From positions 239,067-303,066 of the forward strand of contig NZ_JAKKUT010000001.1 of the NCBI RefSeq assembly GCF_029582805.1: 64,000 nt of DNA, written 5' to 3'. The notes under the pieces are model-generated. The model was given only the letters and a program-made list of their open reading frames with translations, made no database searches and was not told the origin of the DNA. Position 1 is the stretch's first letter; every line of letters starts with the position of its first letter. This document shows positions 35,193 through 44,217 of the stretch, piece by piece. Position numbers and translations under genes: made by a program. The DNA comes from Candidatus Synechococcus calcipolaris G9 (GTDB taxonomy: Bacteria > Cyanobacteriota > Cyanobacteriia > Thermosynechococcales > Thermosynechococcaceae).

Positions 35193-36260
35193 ATGAGCAA
35201 CGCCTTTCGAGAACTCCTCAAAAAAGTCGGTAGTGGCACCCACACCAGTAAGGCCCTGACCCGACAAGAAGCGGCCACCGCCATGGGAATGATGTTAACC
35301 CAGGAAGCAACACCTGCTCAGATTGGTGCCTTTTTAATTGCCCATCGCATCCGCCGTCCCACTGGCGAAGAATTGGCGGGAATGTTAGATGCCTTTGACC
35401 AGTATGGCCCCCAGGTTCCGGCGATCCAGTCTGAAAAACCTGTTGTTATTTTATCCCAACCCTACGATGGCCGCGATCGCACCCTTCCCCTCGGTCCCCT
35501 CACCAGCCTGGTTCTCGCCGCCGCTGGAATTCCCGTACTGCAACATGGCGGTGATGTCATGCCCACCAAGGCCGGGGTTCCCTTAATAGATATTTGGCAG
35601 GGATTGGGAATTCATTGGCGATCGCTCAGTTTGGGACAAATTCAGGAGATTTTGCAGAATACAGACATTGGGTTTGTCTATTTACCGGAACATTTTCCCC
35701 TCGCCCATGGTTTAGTCCCTTACCGAGAACAGATTGGTAAACGTCCCCCCCTTGCCACCGTGGAATTAATTTGGTGCCCCTATAGTGGCCCGGCCCATAT
35801 CGTGGCCGGGTTTGTCCATCCACCCACAGAATTAATGATGCGCGAGGCCCTAAACCTAAGGGGGATCACAGAGTTTACAACCGTGAAAGGGTTAGAGGGC
35901 AGTTGTGATCTTCCTAGGGAGCGAACCGGAATTATCGGCTTAAATCGATCCCTAGAGGGGAGTGAATCCTTTAGCCGATTACGACTCCATGCCCAGGATT
36001 ATGGATTTGCCGGCAAAAATCCGCCATGGCAAGGACTCTCCCCAGGACTCAGGGAAATAAAAGCTGTTTTAGCGGGAGAACCTGGGGAGCTTCATCAAGC
36101 CCTAGTCTGGAATAGTGGATTTTATCTATGGCAATTTTACCCCATGCAAACCTTGGAGGAGGGCATTCAATTGACGCAGGAACTCCTTGAGAAAGGCATT
36201 GTCCAAGAAAAATTAAATCAATTGCAAAAAATGACGCATTGCAGGAGTATTTCAGCGTAA
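35193..36260 (+). CDS. cnaT: CnaT, anthranilate-phosphoribosyltransferase-like protein of nitrate assimilation
   Basis: The 355-residue protein has the fold of TrpD: a helical N-terminal part (TSKALTRQEAATAMGMML, IGAFLIAHRIRRPTGEELAG), then VLAAAGIPVLQHG near the phosphoribosyl site. It lacks the GTGGD-type motif of true TrpD; the equivalent segment reads QPYDGRDRTLPLGP. In Anabaena the similar gene next to ntcB was named cnaT and is required for expression of the nir operon. Its chemical activity is unknown. It is the last gene of the cluster, and its end overlaps the convergent glycosyltransferase gene by nine bases. Confidence 0.8.
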   Translation: MSNAFRELLKKVGSGTHTSKALTRQEAATAMGMMLTQEATPAQIGAFLIAHRIRRPTGEELAGMLDAFDQYGPQVPAIQSEKPVVILSQPYDGRDRTLPLGPLTSLVLAAAGIPVLQHGGDVMPTKAGVPLIDIWQGLGIHWRSLSLGQIQEILQNTDIGFVYLPEHFPLAHGLVPYREQIGKRPPLATVELIWCPYSGPAHIVAGFVHPPTELMMREALNLRGITEFTTVKGLEGSCDLPRERTGIIGLNRSLEGSESFSRLRLHAQDYGFAGKNPPWQGLSPGLREIKAVLAGEPGELHQALVWNSGFYLWQFYPMQTLEEGIQLTQELLEKGIVQEKLNQLQKMTHCRSISA

Positions 36261-37532
36261 ACATTCCTTAAAAAATTCCACAAGCTGTTTAGCTTGATCT
36301 TCTCGACTTAAACCTTGAAGGGCTTCCATCGGAGTACTCGGGATATCTTGCCCAGACTGTTTGATGGCAATCCATTCCTTTAAGATATTGGCTAGCTTAT
36401 CAGGATCGTTTTCTACCACTCCTACCTTCCTTTCTCTGATTAAATCAGCAGCTACGTTATCCATAGAACCAATTGCTAAGATGGGCCGACGGGCACCAAT
36501 ATACTCAAATAGTTTGCCCGTATAAACTCCCTTCTCACTTGGACTATTCCAAGTTAATAAAAGCAGTATATCTGCTTCTAGTTGCAGCTTTAAGCTCTCT
36601 TTATAAGTAACCATGGGATGGATGGTAACTACATGGGTTAAATTATATTCAGTTATAAAATTTTCTAAGTTATGGGAATAAGTCCCATAAAAATCGACTT
36701 GGATATTACTAGATAGACTTTGTATTTTAGAAATCGCTTGAATTAATGGTAGGGGATCTCGATAACCATCGTAAATTTTTCCCGTATACACAATATTTAA
36801 CTTCCTAGATGGTCTCTTGTCAAGATGTAAATTCATGAAATCTTCTGCATCAAAACCATTGGTTATTGTATGTGTTGGCAGAGAAAACTTATTGGTGATT
36901 ACTTTAGTTAGGGGCTGAGATACTGTAATAACTCCAGAAGAAGAGAGTAATATTTTTTTCTCAACTAAACTTTCAATTTTTTCTCTCCATAGAGGACGAT
37001 GAATATAGGGATTATCCATCCATAAATCACGAAATTCAGCAATCCAAGGTACTTTAATATAATTAGATAAACGACTTGCAATGAGTAAGGCAGTATATTG
37101 GGGAGCACTGGCGTAAATAATATCTGGCTTCCATTGTCGGCTCAACTGAATTCCAGCATAAGCTCCAAAAGGATACCAGCCTACATAAAGGTCAGGAAAG
37201 TTTAAACAATCTCTATAGAAGAACCATGCTTTTTTTAAGAGAGAAGGAGAATACGCAGATAAACCATTTGGGGTAGCAGATAAATTTTTATTTGAAAATT
37301 TCAATAAATGAGATAGACGCTTAACTGGAAAATTAATGTCTAACCAGGAAGTATAAATAACGTTTTCCTTAGGAATCTCAATCGATAAATTTGCAGATAG
37401 GGAGTATTCATTAAGGGTTAAAACACGAATATCATGACCAAAACGATGTAAATACTTCGCCATTTTACCTGCTCGGAGAGAGGCAATGCTGTTAAAGGGT
37501 GGAAAATGACAGGCAATTAAAAGGATTTTCAT
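36252..37532 (-). CDS. GT4-family glycosyltransferase (WbuB-like)
   Basis: The 426-residue protein begins with MKILLIACHFPPFNSIASLRAG, a pattern of WbuB/WcaI-like GT4 enzymes, and has GHDIRVLTL and IIYASAPQY in the acceptor half. The donor half has LNIVYTGKIYDGYRD and a segment KGVYTGKLFEYIGARRPILAIG with the conserved glutamate. There are no clear membrane helices. It is A/T-rich with no perfect HIP1 site by eye, unlike the nitrate genes beside it, which suggests transfer. It follows the broken glycosyltransferase gene on the same strand. Its sugar is unknown. Confidence 0.8.
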   Translation of the reverse strand: MKILLIACHFPPFNSIASLRAGKMAKYLHRFGHDIRVLTLNEYSLSANLSIEIPKENVIYTSWLDINFPVKRLSHLLKFSNKNLSATPNGLSAYSPSLLKKAWFFYRDCLNFPDLYVGWYPFGAYAGIQLSRQWKPDIIYASAPQYTALLIASRLSNYIKVPWIAEFRDLWMDNPYIHRPLWREKIESLVEKKILLSSSGVITVSQPLTKVITNKFSLPTHTITNGFDAEDFMNLHLDKRPSRKLNIVYTGKIYDGYRDPLPLIQAISKIQSLSSNIQVDFYGTYSHNLENFITEYNLTHVVTIHPMVTYKESLKLQLEADILLLLTWNSPSEKGVYTGKLFEYIGARRPILAIGSMDNVAADLIRERKVGVVENDPDKLANILKEWIAIKQSGQDIPSTPMEALQGLSREDQAKQLVEFFKECLR

Positions 37533-37559
37533 GTATGGCTTTGGATCAACTTAGCCAGT

Positions 37560-38755
37560 TCAGTCAGTATAGGGTAACGGGTTTCCCGCATAAATTGCCT
37601 GGTAGGTCTCTATGAACTTGAATGACATTTGTTCCCAGGTATAATTCTCTAGGACGAATTTTCGTGCTCGTTGTCCAGTCATTTCAGCTTCTAGAGGATT
37701 TTTTAAGCAATCAAGCAATCCATCACGAATCTTTTCAATCTTTGGCTCAACTACTATTGTCACACCAAAGTCACCCGCTTCCGTAAAATTACATCCCGTC
37801 GTAATGACACAGGGTAATCCAGAAACCATTCCCTCCAGAATTGAAATGCTAAACGCCTCAGAATAGGACGTTGACACATAAATATCTGAGGCTACCAATG
37901 CACTCAACTTCAGGGAACCTGTCAGCATCCCCGTAAACGTTACACTATCTTGACAACGATACCCATGGATAAGTTGTTTAACCTTGGCTAAATATCCTTC
38001 ACTGTCGGGCCCGGCAATCACAAGATGAATATCCGGATATTGGGCCTGGGCCTGGGCAAAGGCAGGGATTAAAAGGTCTAATCCCTTCACTGGATGAATT
38101 CTACCCAAAAATAAAATAATTTTTTTATGACGAGTATGGGGGAAATATTGATAAAAAATATCGGGATGCACCAAGGTCTTAAACTCATCCGCATCAATAC
38201 TATTGGGAACAACAAAGATAGGCTTTTCTAAACCCAACTGCCGCAAACTTTTCGCCTCAGATAGATTCACGGCATGAATGCCACTGCACTTTTCTAAGGC
38301 AGGTTTTTCAATTAAATGATAGACAATTTTTTTTTTAGCTTTTTATGTTCAAGACACCAAGGCTCAAGCATGCCGTGGCACGAAACAATATAGGGAATAC
38401 CTTGGGCCTGGCAAATCCAATAGGCGGGCCAATTCGTGAGGGAGAACACCGCATGGGTATGGACAACATCGTAGTTTTTAACATTTTTCCATAGCCACTG
38501 AGCCATCTCTCGACTCAGCTTATATTCCCCGACCTTAGCACAGGGAAAATACTGGACAGAATAACCATCGGTCTCTAGCCATTGATTTAACTCCACATCC
38601 AGGCGTTTACTGCCATCAGCATTGGTGGTGATCAGATGAGCAACCTCAAGGTGTTTTTTGAGATGGCGCATCAGACCTGTAATGAATTTTGAGGCACCAC
38701 CATAGACACTGCCAACGGCAGGAATCACATGTAACACCCTTGGCCTAGAGAGCAT
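37560..38755 (-). pseudogene. GT4 glycosyltransferase interrupted by a frameshift in an A10 tract
   Basis: Two fragments together make one GT4 enzyme. The 5' part (from the ATG at 38755) has VLHVIPAVGSVYGGAS and HTHAVFSLTNWPAYW and stops at 38312. The 3' part, in another frame, continues KIVYHLIEKPALEKCSG and has IFVVPNSID, FLGRIHPVKGLDLL and the donor motif SEAFSISILEG. The switch falls exactly at a run of ten T on the plus strand (38327-38336), that is A10 in the coding strand. One extra A, or a -1 slip, restores the full frame of about 400 residues. It could be a true pseudogene, a slippage-expressed gene, a phase-variable gene or a sequencing error. Confidence 0.8.
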
Positions 38756-38830
38756 ATCAACTACCAGACAACAGAAAGAAGATGTAACAAATGCTCCTCC
38801 AATTTTAGACAATTAAATCGAGTTATTGAG

Positions 38831-39100
38831 TTATTTCCCCGACTTTTTCGTATTTTTTGTCGATGCTCCCTTCGGTGATGTCTTAGCTTTAGCACCACTT
38901 CGGCTATATTTACGCCGGAAACGCTCAACTCGACCCTCCGCATCAATGATTTTTTGTGTCCCCGTAAAAAAGGGATGATTCCCGGACCAAATATCTACAT
39001 GAAGTTCGGGCTGGGTTGAACCAACGGTCATCACAACTTCACCATTACAGTACACCTTGGCTTCAGGATACCATTGGGGATGAATATTTTCTTTCGGCAT
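38831..39100 (-). CDS. rpmE: 50S ribosomal protein L31
   Basis: The 89-residue protein is L31, with KVYCNGEVVMTVGSTQPELHVDIWSGNHPFFTGTQK broken across the usual zinc positions. Only one of the four zinc cysteines remains, so this is the zinc-independent form. The basic C-terminal extension (KAKTSPKGASTKNTKKSGK) is longer than average. It is the last gene of the ribosomal cluster, 41 bases after rpsI. Confidence 0.95.
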   Translation of the reverse strand: MPKENIHPQWYPEAKVYCNGEVVMTVGSTQPELHVDIWSGNHPFFTGTQKIIDAEGRVERFRRKYSRSGAKAKTSPKGASTKNTKKSGK

Positions 39101-39141
39101 GGATGAAACTCCAAAAAATCAATACAACTAAAAGAAATGGT

Positions 39142-39555
39142 TTACCGTTTTGAATATTGGGGAGCCTTACGAGCTTTGCGTAAGCCGTACTTACGCCGCT
39201 CCTTCGCCCGTGGATCCCGGGTTAAATAGCCTTCACTTTTCAGCGGGCCACGGTTTTCTCCATCCAGTTCACAAAGGGCGCGGGCAACACCAAGGCGAAT
39301 CGCATCGGCCTGTCCCGTTAAGCCACCACCCGTCGCATTCACAAAAATATCATAGCTACTCTCTAGTCCCAAGGTCTCTAGGGGAGCTCTGACGAGGGAT
39401 AAATAGGTGGGATTATTCTGGAGATAGTCGTTACCCGGACGACCATTGACGGTGAATTCTCCTGTACCGGGGATAAGGCGAACACGGGCAATGGACGATT
39501 TGCGCCGCCCTGTACCTAGATAAACGACCCGTTTAGACTGATCGGCAATTTGCAT
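39142..39555 (-). CDS. rpsI: 30S ribosomal protein S9
   Basis: The 137-residue protein has [14 protein letters not shown] near the start, [19 protein letters not shown] in the middle and the basic tail ending in APQYSKR, which reaches the P-site tRNA. It follows rplM by four bases, the conserved rplM-rpsI pair. Confidence 0.97.
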   Translation of the reverse strand: MQIADQSKRVVYLGTGRRKSSIARVRLIPGTGEFTVNGRPGNDYLQNNPTYLSLVRAPLETLGLESSYDIFVNATGGGLTGQADAIRLGVARALCELDGENRGPLKSEGYLTRDPRAKERRKYGLRKARKAPQYSKR

Positions 39556-39559
39556 GAAT

Positions 39560-40018
39560 TTAAGCTCCTGGAATGGTATTGATATTCAGAATCTCAGGTT
39601 TTTGGGCCTGATGGGGATGTTCAGGGCCAGCATAGACTTTTAGCTTAGTAAATAGATGCCGTCCCAGGGAATTTTTAGGTAACATTCCCTTCACTGCCTG
39701 CTCAACAATGCGCTCGGGAATCCTAGACTGAAGCTGGCTAAAAGTTTCGGTTTTCATTCCACCTGGGCGGCCTGAGTGTCGTCGATAGAGTTTTTGACTG
39801 CGCTTTTTACCTGTCACAGCAACTTTATCTGCGTTCACAATAATAACAAAGTCGCCAGTGTCCATGTGGGGGGTGTAGGTGGGTTTGTTTTTTCCCCGCA
39901 GTATTGTGGCGATCGCCGTTGCTAGGCGACCTAAGCGTTGATCGGCGGCATCAATGACATACCACTGGGGTGTCATGGTATCCATACTGGGAAGGTAGGT
40001 TTTTGTTAGGGTAGACAT
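39560..40018 (-). CDS. rplM: 50S ribosomal protein L13
   Basis: The 152-residue protein shows [28 protein letters not shown] and the [20 protein letters not shown] motif of L13, an early assembly protein of the large subunit. It follows truA by 21 bases and is coupled to rpsI. Confidence 0.97.
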   Translation of the reverse strand: MSTLTKTYLPSMDTMTPQWYVIDAADQRLGRLATAIATILRGKNKPTYTPHMDTGDFVIIVNADKVAVTGKKRSQKLYRRHSGRPGGMKTETFSQLQSRIPERIVEQAVKGMLPKNSLGRHLFTKLKVYAGPEHPHQAQKPEILNINTIPGA

Positions 40019-40039
40019 GAATTTTCTCCGGATAGGGGA

Positions 40040-40906
40040 CTAGGCAATGGATAGCTGGGGGAGGGCATGGGAAAAACGTAGGTGGGGAAAAAGGTCTTGG
40101 GAAACCGGCCCCGCAAAGGGAGAATCAGGATACCCTACTCCCACCAAGGATAAACCGGCCGCGGGTGCAGCATACTTCACATCTTGCCGTTGCTCCTGTT
40201 GCCAAATTTGCGTAAAGTTTTCGGGCGCTCTCAGGCCCGCACCCACCTGCACCAAAAGCCCCATGAGAAGCCGCATCATCCCATAGAGAAATCCCGATGC
40301 TTGAACCTCCACTTCTATCAGGGAACCTTGGCGTTCACAGGTTACATCCTGTACATCCACCCAAGAATGGGCCCTTCGGGAGCCAGATCGATGAAAGGCA
40401 CTTAGATGATGTCGTCCCACTAAGGGGGCAAGCACGGATTTCATTAGGCCACTGTCCAAGGGATGGTGATAATAGTGCCAGGTTAAGTGCCGCAGAAAGA
40501 GATTAGGACGGGAGTCATTATAGAGGGTATAGCGGTAGCGTCGCCAAGAGGCCGAAAAACGGGCATGCCAACTTAATGCCACCAGAGCGGAGGCCCGGAT
40601 CAAAATATCCGGGGGGAGGTAGCTATTGAGAACGGAGGCCCAGCGTTGGGCTGGAATGGGAGAGCAAATATTAAAGTGGGCAACTTGACCCGCCGCATGA
40701 ACACCTGTATCTGTGCGGCCTGCGGCAAGGACACTCACTGGATGACCACTGATTTGGGCGATCGCCGCCTCAATTTCTCCCTGGACAGTACGCTGTTTCA
40801 ATTGACGTTGCCAACCATGGAAATTTGTCCCCTGATACTGAATCAGAAGAGCCACCCGTTGGCCAACCGTCGTCGGGTCAGTGCCCGTCACCTCAACTGC
40901 GTTCAT
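40040..40906 (-). CDS. truA: tRNA pseudouridine(38-40) synthase
   Basis: The 288-residue enzyme converts uridines 38-40 in tRNA anticodon stems to pseudouridine. The catalytic Asp66 lies in AAGRTDTGVHA, and the family motifs YQGTNFHGWQRQ (24-35) and SFLYGMMRLL-like FLYGMMRLLMG near the C-terminus are present. It lies between rplQ (seven bases) and rplM, the usual cyanobacterial arrangement. It has a short extra N-terminal segment before the first strand. Confidence 0.96.
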   Translation of the reverse strand: MNAVEVTGTDPTTVGQRVALLIQYQGTNFHGWQRQLKQRTVQGEIEAAIAQISGHPVSVLAAGRTDTGVHAAGQVAHFNICSPIPAQRWASVLNSYLPPDILIRASALVALSWHARFSASWRRYRYTLYNDSRPNLFLRHLTWHYYHHPLDSGLMKSVLAPLVGRHHLSAFHRSGSRRAHSWVDVQDVTCERQGSLIEVEVQASGFLYGMMRLLMGLLVQVGAGLRAPENFTQIWQQEQRQDVKYAAPAAGLSLVGVGYPDSPFAGPVSQDLFPHLRFSHALPQLSIA

Positions 40907-40913
40907 TGAAGGT

Positions 40914-41264
40914 CTACACTAACTCAATGACAGCCATTTCTGCATTATCTCCCCGCCGCCGCACAGTACGGATGAGGCGCGTATACCCACCGGGGCGATC
41001 GCCATACCGCTGCGGCACTTTTTCAAAAAGGGCATGAACCAATTGCTTATCAAAGATAAATCCCATGGCTTGACGACGGGCGGCAAGGGAACCATCCTTG
41101 GCCAGGGTAATCATCCGCTCCGCCTCGGAACGCACCGCTTGGGCACGGGCCTTTGTGGTAGTAATCCGACCATGGCGAATTAATTCGGTGGTCAACGATC
41201 GCAACATGGCTCGCCGCTGATCAGCAGGAAGACCTAATTGGGGGACACGGCAACGGTGACGCAT
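40914..41264 (-). CDS. rplQ: 50S ribosomal protein L17
   Basis: The 116-residue protein matches L17, with [30 protein letters not shown] and a C-terminal [23 protein letters not shown]. It follows rpoA by 44 bases as in most bacteria. Confidence 0.97.
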   Translation of the reverse strand: MRHRCRVPQLGLPADQRRAMLRSLTTELIRHGRITTTKARAQAVRSEAERMITLAKDGSLAARRQAMGFIFDKQLVHALFEKVPQRYGDRPGGYTRLIRTVRRRGDNAEMAVIELV

Positions 41265-41308
41265 ATTTACCTCATTTACCTTAGTAGCTTAACTAACTGG
41301 GGACTTAA

Positions 41309-42289
41309 CTAACTGCGGGCAGCTTTTTGGGGTGGCAGCGTAATGCCTAGATGCTTTTGCAGAGCTTCAATCACTTCTTCCGCAGACTTTTGACCAAAGT
41401 TTTTAATCTCTAGCAAATCTTCCTGAGAATACTCAAGTAAATCCGCCACGGTATTAACCTGGGCCCGTTTTAGGCAATTGTAAGCACGCACCGAAAGATT
41501 CAACTGCTCGATTTGAATTTGCCCTGTTTCATCGTGGTCATCACTATGGGTGAACTCGGCCGCATGAAGTGGAGCTTCCTTGAGAGGACTAAATAAATCT
41601 ACCAGAATACCCGCAGCATGGTTGAGGGACTCCTGGGGACTCAAACTACCATTCGTCCAAATTTCTAAGGTCAGGTAGTCTTGCATGACCCGCTCATCAT
41701 CATTACCAGTACCAACCCGCGACGTGTCAATACTATAATTGACCTTCCTGACTGGCATAAATACTGCATCTAACTGGAGATAATCGAGGGACGCTCCCCG
41801 TTCATCCCGAGCACGCTCCACGGAACGATAGCCGTAACCCCGCTCAATTCTAAACTCTAGTTCCAGGGTAGATCCGGGCATTAGTGTGGCAATGTAATGC
41901 TCAAAGTTAATTACTTCCACATCAGCAGATAGCTCAATATTCGCTGCGGTAACGGTAAGAGACTCATTGGCAGGGGCCTGAGCAAAAATACGACCAATTT
42001 GCGGCTCAGAGGTATGCCCCCTCACCACTAATTGCTTCATCTGCAAAAGAATATCCATGACATCTTCCCGTACCCCTGGAATGGTGGTGAATTCATGGTT
42101 AACACCAGCAATCCGTACCGCAGTCACGGCATACCCAGGAAGATTTGATAGTAAAACACGACGCAGAGCATTACCTACGGTTGTTCCTTGGCCTGGCTCA
42201 AGGGGATGCAGGGCAAATTGGCCATACTGGCCATAATTGTCATCAACCTGCGTTTCTAAACATTCAATCTGATAGCCCATGGATCTCAA
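41309..42289 (-). CDS. rpoA: RNA polymerase alpha subunit
   Basis: The 326-residue subunit has the N-terminal dimerisation and assembly domain (GQFALHPLEPGQGTTVGNALRRVLLSN) and, after a linker near 235-250, the C-terminal DNA- and activator-binding domain with LNLSVRAYNCLKRAQVNTVADLL. Length is standard. This is the surface that regulators such as NtcA would contact. It follows rpsK by 23 bases. Confidence 0.98.
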   Translation of the reverse strand: MRSMGYQIECLETQVDDNYGQYGQFALHPLEPGQGTTVGNALRRVLLSNLPGYAVTAVRIAGVNHEFTTIPGVREDVMDILLQMKQLVVRGHTSEPQIGRIFAQAPANESLTVTAANIELSADVEVINFEHYIATLMPGSTLELEFRIERGYGYRSVERARDERGASLDYLQLDAVFMPVRKVNYSIDTSRVGTGNDDERVMQDYLTLEIWTNGSLSPQESLNHAAGILVDLFSPLKEAPLHAAEFTHSDDHDETGQIQIEQLNLSVRAYNCLKRAQVNTVADLLEYSQEDLLEIKNFGQKSAEEVIEALQKHLGITLPPQKAARS

Positions 42290-42312
42290 TACTCCCTATA
42301 GTCCCGTGATCA

Positions 42313-42705
42313 CTAAACTCGGCGACGTTTTGGTGGACGACAACCATTGTGGGGAATGGGGGTAACATCCCGGATCAGGGTAATTTCTAAGCCGGCCCCT
42401 TGCAGGGCACGAATGGCCGTTTCTCGACCTGACCCCGGGCCAGTCACCATAACCTCGATTTGCCGCATTCCTTGATCGATCGCCCGACGGGCTGCACCAT
42501 CTGCGGCGGTTTGAGCGGCAAAAGGGGTTCCCTTTTTCGCACCTTTGAAACCACTTGAACCAGCGGAGGCCCAAGAAATGACCTCACCGTTCGTGTCGGT
42601 AATCGTAATAATGGTGTTGTTAAACGTGGACTGAATATGGGCCACACCACTGGGGACATGACGCTTCTGTTTGCGGGGGCCAGTACGTTTTTGGGGCTGT
42701 GCCAT
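42313..42705 (-). CDS. rpsK: 30S ribosomal protein S11
   Basis: The 130-residue protein has [39 protein letters not shown] and the conserved end [13 protein letters not shown]. It lines the platform near the mRNA exit site. Seventy-four bases separate it from rpsM. Confidence 0.98.
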   Translation of the reverse strand: MAQPQKRTGPRKQKRHVPSGVAHIQSTFNNTIITITDTNGEVISWASAGSSGFKGAKKGTPFAAQTAADGAARRAIDQGMRQIEVMVTGPGSGRETAIRALQGAGLEITLIRDVTPIPHNGCRPPKRRRV

Positions 42706-42779
42706 AAGTTAACCTATTGCCAAAATCAAAAATGAAGGAAAAAACAAACAAGTGACCAAAACAGTGATCAAGACGAACG

Positions 42780-43160
42780 CTATTTCTTCGCTGCGGCTTT
42801 CTTCTTGCCAGCCACCGTGCGACGACCACCCCGACGAGTCCGGGCATTGGTGCGTGTCCGCTGTCCCCGAACCGGCAAACCCATACGATGGCGACGACCA
42901 CGATAACTACCAATGTCCATCAATCGCTTGATATTCATGGCTTCTAGGCGACGTAAGTCACCTTCTACTTCGTAGTCATCAATGGCAGCCCGCAGGGAGG
43001 CAATATCTGAATCTGCTAGATCCTTCGTTCGGGTATCAGGATTAACCCCCGTGCGCTCTAGAATTTCCTGAGAACGGGATAAGCCAATGCCATAAATATA
43101 GGTAAGGGCAATTTCAATGCGTTTGTCACGCGGTAAATCAACACCAGAAATGCGAGCCAT
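42780..43160 (-). CDS. rpsM: 30S ribosomal protein S13
   Basis: The 126-residue protein opens with [26 protein letters not shown] and ends with the basic tail [15 protein letters not shown], as in S13, which contacts tRNA and the large subunit. It follows rpmJ by 41 bases. Confidence 0.98.
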   Translation of the reverse strand: MARISGVDLPRDKRIEIALTYIYGIGLSRSQEILERTGVNPDTRTKDLADSDIASLRAAIDDYEVEGDLRRLEAMNIKRLMDIGSYRGRRHRMGLPVRGQRTRTNARTRRGGRRTVAGKKKAAAKK

Positions 43161-43201
43161 GGATTTAGTTTCTTCCTAAAAGCAGTAATAACACGACAAC
43201 C

Positions 43202-43315
43202 TTAACCCTGACGCTGCTTATGCTTGGGGTTACTGCAAATGACCATTACCCGTCCCCGACGGCGGATGACGCGGCATTTTTCACAGATTTTCTTCACCGA
43301 TGCTCTAACTTTCAT
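43202..43315 (-). CDS. rpmJ: 50S ribosomal protein L36
   Basis: A short frame translates to a 37-residue protein, [20 protein letters not shown] and onward, ending HKQRQG. It has the zinc ligands Cys-x2-Cys, a further Cys and a His, the zinc-binding form of L36. It sits between infA (87 bases) and rpsM, its normal place in the spc/alpha cluster. Confidence 0.96.
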   Translation of the reverse strand: MKVRASVKKICEKCRVIRRRGRVMVICSNPKHKQRQG

Positions 43316-43402
43316 TGCTGCTGCTCATAAATCGTCGCAAAACCTGTATTCTAGCAAAAATCGAGACAAAAATCAAATTGGGACAATTTATCAACGAATC
43401 CC

Positions 43403-43627
43403 TTACTTCTTGCGTAGCCGATAGGTGATTCGGCCCTTGGTGAGGTCGTAGGGAGTAAGCTCCACCTTGACGCGATCGCCGGGCAAAATTTTGATATAGT
43501 TGCGGCGAATTTTTCCAGAGATATGGGCTAACACATTAAACCCATTGTCCAAGTCCACTCGAAACATCGCATTGGGTAAGGACTCCGTGACCGTGCCTTC
43601 AATTTCGATGGCATCTTGCTTAGACAC
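43403..43627 (-). CDS. infA: Translation initiation factor IF-1
   Basis: The 74-residue OB-fold protein has [39 protein letters not shown] and the [12 protein letters not shown] end of IF-1, which binds the A site during initiation. It begins two bases after adk. Confidence 0.97.
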
Positions 43628-43629
43628 GA

Positions 43630-44217
43630 CTAACTCTCCCCACCAATTTGACGTTGAATGGCCGCTGTCACTTCTGGAATGGAGAGGGTTCCATCAATGT
43701 GGACAAATTTGGGATGGGATTTGTAGATCTCAATCATAGGCAAGGTTTCCTGCTCGTAGACATGAACACGCTTGAGGATGGTTTCGGGGGTATCATCACT
43801 GCGTTTTTGCTCCGACTGCGCCGCTGCTTCCTTAGCTCGGTTTAAGGCCCGATCCTGCAATGTGGCAGCGGGAACATCTAAAAAAAGTAAATAATTATAG
43901 GGTTGACGAATTTTCTCAAGCATTTTCTCTAATGCTAGGGATTGGGGAACATTGCGAGGAAAGCCATCCAGGAGCCAGCCCTGTTGAGCATCCGCTTCTA
44001 CCATGCGATTAGCCACCATATTCACAATGACTTGATCGGGGACAAGGGCACCTTGATCCATGTAGGTTTGGGCCTGTTTACCTAACTCAGTTCCCTGGGC
44101 CCGCTCCTTCCGGAGAATATCACCCGTGGAAATATGGGGGATGCCCCACTCCTTCACTAAAAATGATGCCTGGGTTCCCTTGCCGGAGCCGGGACCGCCA
44201 AATAGAATTAATCGCAT
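43630..44217 (-). CDS. adk: Adenylate kinase
   Basis: The 195-residue enzyme interconverts ATP, AMP and ADP. The P-loop [10 protein letters not shown] lies at 7-16, the AMP-binding STGDILR is near 36-42 and LLDGFPRN near 81-88. It is the short-lid form usual in cyanobacteria, without the zinc-finger lid. Its start shares one base with the secY stop. Confidence 0.96.
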   Translation of the reverse strand: MRLILFGGPGSGKGTQASFLVKEWGIPHISTGDILRKERAQGTELGKQAQTYMDQGALVPDQVIVNMVANRMVEADAQQGWLLDGFPRNVPQSLALEKMLEKIRQPYNYLLFLDVPAATLQDRALNRAKEAAAQSEQKRSDDTPETILKRVHVYEQETLPMIEIYKSHPKFVHIDGTLSIPEVTAAIQRQIGGES

